Assembly: GCF_937859865.1 (NCBI RefSeq)
Contig: NZ_CALMAT010000130.1
Span: forward strand, 1-64,000
Length of the DNA stretch: 64,000 nt
DNA from: an uncultured Mucilaginibacter sp.
GTDB lineage: Bacteria > Bacteroidota > Bacteroidia > Sphingobacteriales > Sphingobacteriaceae
Reading direction: 5' to 3'
Under the pieces are notes generated by a model, which worked only from the letters and a program-made list of their open reading frames with translations, was not told the origin of the DNA and searched no databases. Both the position numbers and the translations under genes were made by a program. Of this stretch, positions 31,386-39,742 are shown piece after piece (the stretch's first letter is position 1; every line of letters starts with the position of its first letter).

Positions 31386-31413
31386 GGACAAAGAGAAAAC
31401 AAATTTATACCGA

Positions 31414-31519
31414 TAAAAACAGCATGTAAATAAACTTCCTGCACAAAAATTCAGGAAATAAAAAAATCCGGCAAAATCAAATTCGCCGGATTTTAATTTT
31501 ATACCGATAAAAACAGTAT
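31414..31519 (+). repeat. Two direct ACAG-variant copies flanking a terminator
   Basis: TTTATACCGATAAAAACAGCAT (core 31414-31425) and TTTATACCGATAAAAACAGTAT (core 31508-31519). Confidence 0.75.
31462..31498. terminator. Rho-independent terminator
   Basis: AATCCGGC...GCCGGATTTTAATTTT. Confidence 0.75.
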
Positions 31520-31929
31520 TAGCAATATTGGTCGAAAGCACCAGCCAAATTATCGGCAATCATTTGTGCCGGGCGGCCTTCAATCTGGCGTCGTTCGATA
31601 ATGTGCACCAATTTTCCGTCTTTAAACAAAGCCATCGCCGGCGATGACGGCGGATAAGGCAGCATATAATCACGCGCTGTATCTACGGCATCTGTTTCCA
31701 TTCCCGCAAAAACAGTTACAAAACGGTCTGGCACTTTGCCGTTTTGCGTAGCCATTTTTGCAGCCGGGCGCGCATTGGCAGCCGCACAACCGCAAACCGA
31801 ATTCACCATTACAAAAGTAGTTCCCGGCGATTCGATGGCACTTTTTACATCATCGGCCGTTTTTAATTCCTGAAAACCAACTCTGGTCAAATCTTCCCGC
31901 ATCGGGGCAACTAAATATTCTGGGTACAT
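31519..31929 (-). CDS. BrxA/BrxB family bacilliredoxin
   Basis: MYPEYLVAPMREDLTRVGFQEL; FVMVNSVCGCAAANARPA (CGC motif). Confidence 0.92.
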   Translation of the reverse strand: MYPEYLVAPMREDLTRVGFQELKTADDVKSAIESPGTTFVMVNSVCGCAAANARPAAKMATQNGKVPDRFVTVFAGMETDAVDTARDYMLPYPPSSPAMALFKDGKLVHIIERRQIEGRPAQMIADNLAGAFDQYC

Positions 31930-32069
31930 TTTTTCTTTTCTTTTAATCTTCAACAAAGCTAATCAATCCAAATTGTTCGTGCCAAATGAAGTAAAATATT
32001 AACAAAACACTGACAACGATCATCATCCAAATTTCAAAATAAAACTTTTTTATACTTATTTTTGCACGA

Positions 32070-32081
32070 TAAAAGAAGCAT
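32070..32081 (+). repeat. Element immediately upstream of ahcY ATG
   Basis: ATTTTTGCACGATAAAAGAAGCATTATG. Confidence 0.8.
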
Positions 32082-32082
32082 T

Positions 32083-33396
32083 ATGGCATTAGTAGAAACC
32101 TACGTACCGTTTAAAGTAAAAGACATTAATTTGGCCGAGTGGGGCCGCAAAGAAATTGGCCTTGCCGAAGCAGAAATGCCTGGTTTGATGGCTTTACGTG
32201 CTGAATACGGCGCATCGAAACCGCTGAAAGGCGCGCGGATTGCAGGCTGTTTGCACATGACGATCCAAACCGCCGTTTTAATTGAAACGCTGATTGAACT
32301 GGGTGCCGAAGTTACCTGGTCGTCCTGCAATATTTTCTCCACTCAAGACCATGCCGCTGCGGCCATTGCTGCTGCCGGAATTTCGGTTTATGCCTGGAAA
32401 GGGATGAACGAAGAAGAATTTGAATGGTGCATTGAGCAAACTTTACATTTTGGCGAAAACCAGGAGCCGTTGAACATGATTTTGGATGATGGCGGCGATT
32501 TAACCAACCTGGTTTTTGATAAATATCCGGAACTGGTTGCCGGTATCAAAGGTTTATCCGAAGAAACAACCACTGGCGTGCACCGTTTGTACGAGCGCAT
32601 GAAAAACGGTTCGTTGCCGATTCCTGCCATCAACGTAAATGATTCGGTTACCAAATCCAAGTTTGATAACAAATACGGTTGCCGCGAGTCTTTGGTTGAT
32701 GCGATCCGCAGAGCAACTGATGTAATGATGGCCGGAAAAGTAGCCGTAGTTTGCGGTTATGGCGATGTTGGTAAAGGTTCTGCAGATTCTTTGCGCAACG
32801 CCGGTGTGCGTGTAATTGTAACCGAAATTGACCCGATTTGTGCGTTACAAGCTGCGATGGAAGGTTTTGAAGTAAAGAAACTTTCGACTGCCATTACCGA
32901 AGCCGACATTGTAGTTACCGCAACCGGAAATTGTGATATTGTAAAAGAACAACATTTCCGTGCTTTAAAAGATAAAGCCATTGTTTGCAACATTGGCCAC
33001 TTTGACAATGAAATTGACATGGCTTGGCTGAACGAAAATTATGGCAATACCAAAATTGAAATCAAGCCACAAGTTGATAAATATACCATCAACGGTAAAG
33101 ATGTAATTGTATTGGCAGAAGGCCGTTTGGTAAACTTGGGTTGTGCAACCGGACATCCAAGTTTCGTGATGAGTGCTTCTTTTACCAACCAAACTTTGGC
33201 ACAATTGGAACTTTGGATGAATACCGACAAGTACGAAAACAAAGTTTATACTTTGCCAAAAACCTTGGATGAAAAAGTTGCAAGGTTGCATTTATCAAAA
33301 ATTGGTGTGGAGTTGGAAGAATTAGAAAATTACCAGGCCGATTACATTGGTGTAAAAGTTGAAGGTCCGTTTAAACCGGATTATTATAGATATTAA
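32083..33396 (+). CDS. ahcY: Adenosylhomocysteinase (true ATG at 32083; track starts at an upstream TTG)
   Basis: [40 protein letters not shown]-terminus. Confidence 0.97.
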   Translation: MALVETYVPFKVKDINLAEWGRKEIGLAEAEMPGLMALRAEYGASKPLKGARIAGCLHMTIQTAVLIETLIELGAEVTWSSCNIFSTQDHAAAAIAAAGISVYAWKGMNEEEFEWCIEQTLHFGENQEPLNMILDDGGDLTNLVFDKYPELVAGIKGLSEETTTGVHRLYERMKNGSLPIPAINVNDSVTKSKFDNKYGCRESLVDAIRRATDVMMAGKVAVVCGYGDVGKGSADSLRNAGVRVIVTEIDPICALQAAMEGFEVKKLSTAITEADIVVTATGNCDIVKEQHFRALKDKAIVCNIGHFDNEIDMAWLNENYGNTKIEIKPQVDKYTINGKDVIVLAEGRLVNLGCATGHPSFVMSASFTNQTLAQLELWMNTDKYENKVYTLPKTLDEKVARLHLSKIGVELEELENYQADYIGVKVEGPFKPDYYRY

Positions 33397-33468
33397 GCTT
33401 TTAGGTGTGAGCAATCAGGTATCAGCTTTTGGGTATCGGAGAGCAAAACTTAAATAACAAGTATCGAG

Positions 33469-33502
33469 AAAATGGCTTCTAAATTTTGGAAGCCATTTTT
33501 GT
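33469..33502. terminator. Rho-independent terminator downstream of ahcY
   Basis: AAATGGCTTC-TAAATTTTG-GAAGCCATTTTT. Confidence 0.7.
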
Positions 33503-33529
33503 TTTGCTATAAAAATTGTAACTTCAATT

Positions 33530-33706
33530 ATGCAAAGAACATATCGTGTTTTATTAACGCCAGAAGCGGAAGGTGGATTTTCTGTTTCTGTTCCGGCTTT
33601 GCCTGGTTGTTTTACGCAAGGCGAAACTATTGAAGAAGCGATGGAAATGGCGAAAGAAGCTATTAGTTTGTATGTAGAAAGTTTGGAATTGGATGGTAAG
33701 TGTTAA
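33530..33706 (+). CDS. HicB-like antitoxin (single domain, 58 aa; missing from ORF track)
   Basis: Translation MQRTYRVLLTPEAEGGFSVSVPALPGCFTQGETIEEAMEMAKEAISLYVESLELDGKC*. Confidence 0.82.
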   Translation: MQRTYRVLLTPEAEGGFSVSVPALPGCFTQGETIEEAMEMAKEAISLYVESLELDGKC

Positions 33707-33748
33707 CCTTAAGCTAAAATAGCAACTACTGTTTTAAGAAAACAAAAA

Positions 33749-34738
33749 TTACTTCTCAAATTCCTCATTCAAACTTTCGCGCAAATCATACAGCAACCAC
33801 TGTTTTTGTGTTACATTTTTTTGTTCCAATTTCAGCAAACTGATAAAATCATTTACGCCAATTGGTTCATTGCCGTTGCCATGGATCAGCACGATACTTC
33901 CCGGCAAAGCTTTTTGTCCTTTTGCCAGCCAGGCATCGCTGCCGATCGGGATCAAACCAAAACCGGTAATCTCGTACAATAATTTCGCATCCGAAACCAA
34001 TCCCGGGAACCGAAAAAACACCGACGGCAGCAACCCATTGCGCAACATCGCCTGCTCGGTTTCCAGCACTTCGTAGTTGATGTTGGTGCCAGGTTCCAGT
34101 AAAAAGTTCTCTTTCAGCGGCTTTTTCGGGTCAACGCGGTGGTTATAAGTATGGTTGATCCAGGTGATAAAAATATGGCCGTCCAGTTCCTGCTGTTTCA
34201 GCCAGTTCAAATCCGCTTCATGGTCCTTCATCCACAAACCCGAAACCGAAATGGCAACCGGCGGGTGCGGCTCCACTTTGTTAAATTCCGCAAAAACATC
34301 GTTAAAAATACGGCGGTCGAGTGTTTTATGAGACGGGCAAAGGTCAATCGTTAAACTAATCCCGGTTTCTTTCGGCATTCCCTGTACAATCCCTGCATCC
34401 TGGATGGTAGAAGACTGCTTCTCGGCAGCCGTTAAAGCATTGGTATAAGCCGTATTTTTGAAAGTTTGCCGCGCTGCTGCAAGCGTAGTTGGTTTCAGTT
34501 CATACAAATTGGCTTCGGCAACTTTGGTAGCCATTGTCCGCGGTTCTGCCATCAAAAGCCAGGTTTTCCCCGAACCCTCAAAACGGCGGATGGCCAGCCA
34601 GTTTTCGGTATTTCTTCTGGCCTCGGCATAATAAGTTTCATAATTGCGAATGTCTTTAAAAGCTGAAATTTGGGCGGATGCTTCTTTTACCGGTATAAAA
34701 ATGGTGAGGAAAACGAGGAGTTTGAGTTTGAACGGCAT
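33749..34738 (-). CDS. Secreted polysaccharide deacetylase-like protein
   Basis: GISLTIDLCPSHKTLDRRIF; FITWINHTYNHRVDPKKP; PGSIVLIHGNG. Confidence 0.75.
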   Translation of the reverse strand: MPFKLKLLVFLTIFIPVKEASAQISAFKDIRNYETYYAEARRNTENWLAIRRFEGSGKTWLLMAEPRTMATKVAEANLYELKPTTLAAARQTFKNTAYTNALTAAEKQSSTIQDAGIVQGMPKETGISLTIDLCPSHKTLDRRIFNDVFAEFNKVEPHPPVAISVSGLWMKDHEADLNWLKQQELDGHIFITWINHTYNHRVDPKKPLKENFLLEPGTNINYEVLETEQAMLRNGLLPSVFFRFPGLVSDAKLLYEITGFGLIPIGSDAWLAKGQKALPGSIVLIHGNGNEPIGVNDFISLLKLEQKNVTQKQWLLYDLRESLNEEFEK

Positions 34739-34854
34739 TCGGTTTTTTAGCTAAAATGTTTTTAACGCAAGAGCAGGAGAAGTGGTTTTGGGATAATGAA
34801 CGTCTTCTCTCTTTTTCTAATACAAGACAAATTTTATACCGGTAAAAGAAGCAT
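34678..34854. repeat. Inverted pair bracketing the 5' end of the deacetylase-like gene (one arm in its signal peptide)
   Basis: ATGCTTCTTTTACCGGTATAAAAAT (34678) and ATTTTATACCGGTAAAAGAAGCAT (34831-34854). Confidence 0.75.
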
Positions 34855-34945
34855 TGGCATTATATCAGGAAAAATTTAAACAAGCCCGATGTGTTTGATT
34901 ATTAAAAGATATTAAGTAACTTACGTACCTCCATTTACCTAAAAA

Positions 34946-35692
34946 ATGAGCAGTCAAATTTTAAAATTCATAGCCGTATCTTTTATAAGTATGGTTTATG
35001 TTGAAACTTTAAAAGGGCAAAACCTGGTTCCGGATACTTCTTCCGGGCAACAAAAGATCAACAGCGTTATTCAAAATTTTACTACGGCCATCGGCGAAAA
35101 TTCCAGGTTGTACAACGGGCCGGAATATGATCAGTATAATTTTTTTATTAAAGGAAATGCTTATTACGATGATGTAAATGTTTGGAAGTTTGGATCAGTA
35201 AAATACGATGATGTTACCTACAACAACGTGCCGATGATGTACGATGTTTACAAAGATTGCGTGGTGGTACTACATTACAATAAAGCTTTCAGTTACATTT
35301 TATTGAACGATAAATTGCATTATTTTAATTTAGCCGACCATCATTTTGTAGCTGTTAATGTGGATAGTTTGAACAATCCTGGCATCCGCAATGGTATTTA
35401 CAACCAATTGTACAAAGGGAAAACAGAAGTTTTAACAAAAACATCAAAAACAATCCAGACCGGTACAACAGGAAATTTAGAAAGTTACTTTAGCCCAGGG
35501 AAAAAAGGAATTTACCTGAAAAAAGGGACGGAATATTATAACATCAACGGCCTATCTTCTATTTTGAAAGCTTTGCAAGATAAGAAAAAGCAAGTCCAGC
35601 TTTTTATCAGCGATAACCGTATTAAATATAAAGCAGACCCGGAACAGGCATTGGTAAAAATTGCTTCTTATTACGACCAATTATCAAACTAA
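34946..35692 (+). CDS. Secreted hypothetical protein upstream of TonB receptor
   Basis: Signal-like N-terminus; 2-nt gap to the downstream receptor ATG. Confidence 0.7.
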   Translation: MSSQILKFIAVSFISMVYVETLKGQNLVPDTSSGQQKINSVIQNFTTAIGENSRLYNGPEYDQYNFFIKGNAYYDDVNVWKFGSVKYDDVTYNNVPMMYDVYKDCVVVLHYNKAFSYILLNDKLHYFNLADHHFVAVNVDSLNNPGIRNGIYNQLYKGKTEVLTKTSKTIQTGTTGNLESYFSPGKKGIYLKKGTEYYNINGLSSILKALQDKKKQVQLFISDNRIKYKADPEQALVKIASYYDQLSN

Positions 35693-35693
35693 T

Positions 35694-38453
35694 ATGAAAA
35701 AATGTTACTTGGTTTTTTTCCTGCTGATCCTTATAAAAGTTGCGTTTGCACAACAACCGCCAAAAACTTTTAGCGTCAATTTTCATGGAGCCAACATTGA
35801 ACAGTTTGTTGCTGAATTGGAATTAAAAAGCGGCTATCATTTTTATTACAATCCAGTGCAATTTGACAGTTTGAAAATTACTTTGGAAGTTGTAAATGTG
35901 CCTTTGCAAACTATTTTAGATCGGTCTTTTCGCAATACAAATTTTCATTATGCCATCGTTGAGCAGCAAGTTTTCCTTACGAAAGGAAGGGAAATACAGA
36001 CAACGCTTGCAGCCGGTTTTTTTAAAGGAAAGGCAGGAGATGTGCCGCATGAAACAATTCCAATAACAGATTATACCAACGATCAGGATAAAAAAATACC
36101 GGAAGCAACGACAGAAAACAAGCTTTACGAAATCGGGATAAAAACAAACGAAATCAAATCGGGAACGGCCACGCTTGCCGGTTATGTAAAAGACATTAAA
36201 TCCGGCGAGGCGGTTATTGGTGCAAGTATCCGTGTGGTTGATTCTAAAATTGGAATTGCGACGGACCAGTTTGGTTACTATTCCCTCACTTTGCCGCGCG
36301 GCAGGCAAACATTAAGTATCCGGGGTTTGGGCATGCGTGATACCCGGCGGCAAATTATGTTGTACAGCAACGGGAAGTTGAATATTGAAATGCAGGAACA
36401 AATTACCTCGTTAAAAGAAGTACGGATTTCTGCGGAAAAAGTAGCCAATGTACGGAGCGGGGAATTGGGCGTAAACCGGCTGGATATAAAAGCGATCAAA
36501 CAAGTGCCGGCAGTTTTTGGGGAAGCCGATGTGTTGCGGGTGATTTTGACACTGCCAGGCGTGCAATCTGTTGGGGAAGCGACTACGGGGTTTAATGTCC
36601 GTGGCGGCGCTGCCGATCAAAACCTGATCTTGTTGAACGATGCGACCATTTACAACCCGGCGCATTTTTTTGGTTTTTTCTCTGCTTTCAATCCTGATAT
36701 TGTGAAGGATGTTCAGTTGTATAAAAGCAGTATCCCGGAGAAATACGGCGGCCGTTTGTCTTCTGTTTTGGATGTAACCGACCGCGAAGGAAACAAGAAG
36801 AAGTTTACCGGTTCGGCAGGTATTGGTTTGCTTACCAGCAGATTAAATATTGAAGGGCCGATTATCAAGGATAAAACTTCTTTTATTTTTGGCGGCCGCA
36901 CCACTTATTCTGATTGGTTGCTGAAGTTGTTGCCCGAAGACTACAAACACAGCCAGGCTTCTTTTTATGATTTGAACCTGGATATCAGCCACCAAATCAA
37001 CGACCGGAATAATATTTACATCACCAGTTACCTCAGCAACGATAAATTTAAGTTAAACAGCGATACGGCTTATGCTTACAGCAACAGCAATGTCAACATC
37101 AAATGGAAGCATAATTTTAGCAATAAGTTTTATAGTGTTTTTACGGCAGGAAATGATCATTACCAATACAATACTTCGAGTTCCGATAATCCTGTAAATG
37201 CTTATAAGCTGGGTTTTGATATCAACCAAACTAATTTTAAAGCAGATTTTACTTATTACGTCAACCCAAAAAATACGATTGATTTTGGGCTGGGCTCTAT
37301 TTTGTACAAACTCAATCCCGGTGATTTTGAACCAAACGGAAGCAAATCTTTAGTAGTGCCAAATGTTGTACCGGCAGAACGGGCTTTAGAAAGCGCTTTG
37401 TATTTGGGCGATAAGTATGACATTACGCCTGATTTGTTAGTGAGTTTCGGCTTGCGTTATTCTTTGTATAATTATCTTGGCCCGCAAACGGTTAATTATT
37501 ACGCGCCCAATTTGCCGAGGGAAAGTGTGAACCTGATTGACAGCACGACTTATAAAAAGAACCAGGTGATCAATACTTATCATGGCCCGGAGATCAGGGC
37601 TTCGGTAAGGTATAATCTGGGCGATAATTCTTCCATCAAAGCAGGTTACAATACGTTGAGGCAATACATTCATTTGCTTTCCAACACCACAGCTATTTCG
37701 CCTACCGATGTTTGGAAGTTAAGCGATCCGAACATCAAACCACAATACGGCGACCAGGTTTCTTTAGGTTTATACCACAATGCAAAAGCAAATACCATTG
37801 AGCTTTCTGTGGAAGTGTATTATAAAAGGTTGAAGGATTACTTGGATTATAAAAGCGGCGCAACCTTGGTATTGAACCATCATGTGGAAACAGATGTGGT
37901 CAACACACAAGGAAAGGCTTACGGCGCAGAATTTTTACTGCGCAAAACGGCAGGGAAACTTAATGGTTGGATGAGCTATACTTACTCACGTACTTTTTTA
38001 AAACAGGACGACCCGAATGCGGGAGATTTGATCAACAAAGGCAATTATTATCCGGCAAATTTTGATAAACCACACGATTTTAACTTTACCGGCAATTACC
38101 GTTTGTCGCACCGCTTCAGTTTTTCTTTAAATGCCACTTACAGTACCGGCCGGCCGATTACTTTGCCGATTGCCAAGTATAATTATGCAGGAGCTGAAAG
38201 GGTTTATTATTCGGACCGGAACCAATACCGTATCCCGGATTATTTCCGAATGGATTTTTCGATGAACATCGAAGGCAACCATAAAGTGCATCAGCGCACG
38301 CATAATTCCTGGACAATTGGCGTTTATAATTTAACAGGCCGGCAAAATGCCTATTCAACTTATTTTACCGAGCAGGGCGGCGCGATCAATGGCTACCAGC
38401 TGTCCATTTTTGCAAAGCCAATTCCTTTTGTAAACTATAACATCAGATTTTAA
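35694..38453 (+). CDS. TonB-dependent receptor with N-terminal STN-like and carboxypeptidase-regulatory-like domains
   Basis: FSVNFHGANIEQFVAELELKSGYHFYYNP (STN), LAGYVKDIKSGEAVIGASIRV, LPGVQSVGEATTGFNVRGGAADQNLILLNDATIYNPAHFFGFFSAFNPD (plug). Confidence 0.93.
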   Translation: MKKCYLVFFLLILIKVAFAQQPPKTFSVNFHGANIEQFVAELELKSGYHFYYNPVQFDSLKITLEVVNVPLQTILDRSFRNTNFHYAIVEQQVFLTKGREIQTTLAAGFFKGKAGDVPHETIPITDYTNDQDKKIPEATTENKLYEIGIKTNEIKSGTATLAGYVKDIKSGEAVIGASIRVVDSKIGIATDQFGYYSLTLPRGRQTLSIRGLGMRDTRRQIMLYSNGKLNIEMQEQITSLKEVRISAEKVANVRSGELGVNRLDIKAIKQVPAVFGEADVLRVILTLPGVQSVGEATTGFNVRGGAADQNLILLNDATIYNPAHFFGFFSAFNPDIVKDVQLYKSSIPEKYGGRLSSVLDVTDREGNKKKFTGSAGIGLLTSRLNIEGPIIKDKTSFIFGGRTTYSDWLLKLLPEDYKHSQASFYDLNLDISHQINDRNNIYITSYLSNDKFKLNSDTAYAYSNSNVNIKWKHNFSNKFYSVFTAGNDHYQYNTSSSDNPVNAYKLGFDINQTNFKADFTYYVNPKNTIDFGLGSILYKLNPGDFEPNGSKSLVVPNVVPAERALESALYLGDKYDITPDLLVSFGLRYSLYNYLGPQTVNYYAPNLPRESVNLIDSTTYKKNQVINTYHGPEIRASVRYNLGDNSSIKAGYNTLRQYIHLLSNTTAISPTDVWKLSDPNIKPQYGDQVSLGLYHNAKANTIELSVEVYYKRLKDYLDYKSGATLVLNHHVETDVVNTQGKAYGAEFLLRKTAGKLNGWMSYTYSRTFLKQDDPNAGDLINKGNYYPANFDKPHDFNFTGNYRLSHRFSFSLNATYSTGRPITLPIAKYNYAGAERVYYSDRNQYRIPDYFRMDFSMNIEGNHKVHQRTHNSWTIGVYNLTGRQNAYSTYFTEQGGAINGYQLSIFAKPIPFVNYNIRF

Positions 38454-38457
38454 ATTT

Positions 38458-39606
38458 ATGAAAAGTAAGATGCTTCTTTTATGGCTGTTTATTCTAAGTT
38501 TAAATCTTAGTTGTAAAAAGCCTTATAATCCTCCTGCAGTAAATGCGCCCAATAGTTATCTGGTGGTAGAAGGTGTAATTAACGGCAATTCCGACTCCAC
38601 CATTATCAAGCTTAGCCGCACGGTAAATCTCTCTCAAAATACAAAATCTTCTGCTGAAACCAAGGCAAAATTGAATGTTGAAGATATGTCGGGCAATAGT
38701 TATCCCTTAAATGAAGCAAGCAGCGGAAAGTACACTTGCGCCCCGTTAAACCTCGACAGCACGAAAAAATACCGGTTGCATATCCAAACTAATAATGGGA
38801 AAACTTACTTTTCGGACTACGTACAATTTACGTCCACACCTGCAATAGATAGTGTTGGTTATCATGTAACCTCAAACGGGTTGCAGATTTATGCCAACAC
38901 CCACAATCCTAAAAACAATACCCGATATTACCGCTGGGATTTTGCAGAAACCTGGAAGTTTCATTCCAAGTATTATTCGGGCTACGTTACCAATGGTACT
39001 GCTATTGTTCAAAGAAGGGCAGACCAAATGTTTTATTATTGTTTCGGCAGCGATATATCAAGCAACATCATTTTAGGTTCTTCGGAGAAACTGCAACAGG
39101 ATGTGATCTATCAAAACCCAATCACAACTATTCTTTCCACATCCGAAAAAATTGAAATGAAATACAGCATTTTGCTTAAACAATATGGCTTAACAAAAGA
39201 CGCCTATTTGTATTGGCAAAACCTGCAAAAAAACACCGAACAGCTTGGAAGTATATTTGATGCACAACCTTCTACCAGTTCCGGAAATATCCACAATACT
39301 GCCGACCCTACGGAACCTGTTATCGGGTTTATCAGCGCTACAAATGTTAAAAGCAAAAGGGTGTTTATATCGAACGATGCTTTGCCACCGAGCTGGCAAC
39401 CTGCATATCCTTATAATTGCGGCATGGATTCTATTAAAGTCAAAGATGTGGCAGCACTTCTTATTCCTATAGGCTCTACTTTTATCCCGATGAATCCATT
39501 CTCCTATCCTAAAAGTACTATGATAGATGGTTACATCAGTTCTAGCATTGAATGTACCGATTGTACAATTCGCGGAACAGTTAAACAGCCTGTATTCTGG
39601 AAATAA
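38458..39606 (+). CDS. DUF4249-family lipoprotein
   Basis: Lipobox LSLNLSCKKPYNPP; APNSYLVVEGVINGNSDSTIIKLSRTVNL; position after TonB receptor. Confidence 0.82.
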   Translation: MKSKMLLLWLFILSLNLSCKKPYNPPAVNAPNSYLVVEGVINGNSDSTIIKLSRTVNLSQNTKSSAETKAKLNVEDMSGNSYPLNEASSGKYTCAPLNLDSTKKYRLHIQTNNGKTYFSDYVQFTSTPAIDSVGYHVTSNGLQIYANTHNPKNNTRYYRWDFAETWKFHSKYYSGYVTNGTAIVQRRADQMFYYCFGSDISSNIILGSSEKLQQDVIYQNPITTILSTSEKIEMKYSILLKQYGLTKDAYLYWQNLQKNTEQLGSIFDAQPSTSSGNIHNTADPTEPVIGFISATNVKSKRVFISNDALPPSWQPAYPYNCGMDSIKVKDVAALLIPIGSTFIPMNPFSYPKSTMIDGYISSSIECTDCTIRGTVKQPVFWK

Positions 39607-39618
39607 AGATAAGTAACA

Positions 39619-39696
39619 ATGCTTCTTTTACCCATCAAATTTTGGTGTTTAAAAGTGATAAAAGTTTTAATGTTTTTTAGGTGATAAAAGAAGCAT
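39619..39696. repeat. Paired element, 78 bp
   Basis: ATGCTTCTTTTACCCATCAAATTTTGG ... AGGTGATAAAAGAAGCAT. Confidence 0.8.
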
Positions 39697-39742
39697 CAGC
39701 AACCAACTGAACAAAAGGAATTAGCGATAATAATTGAAAGAT

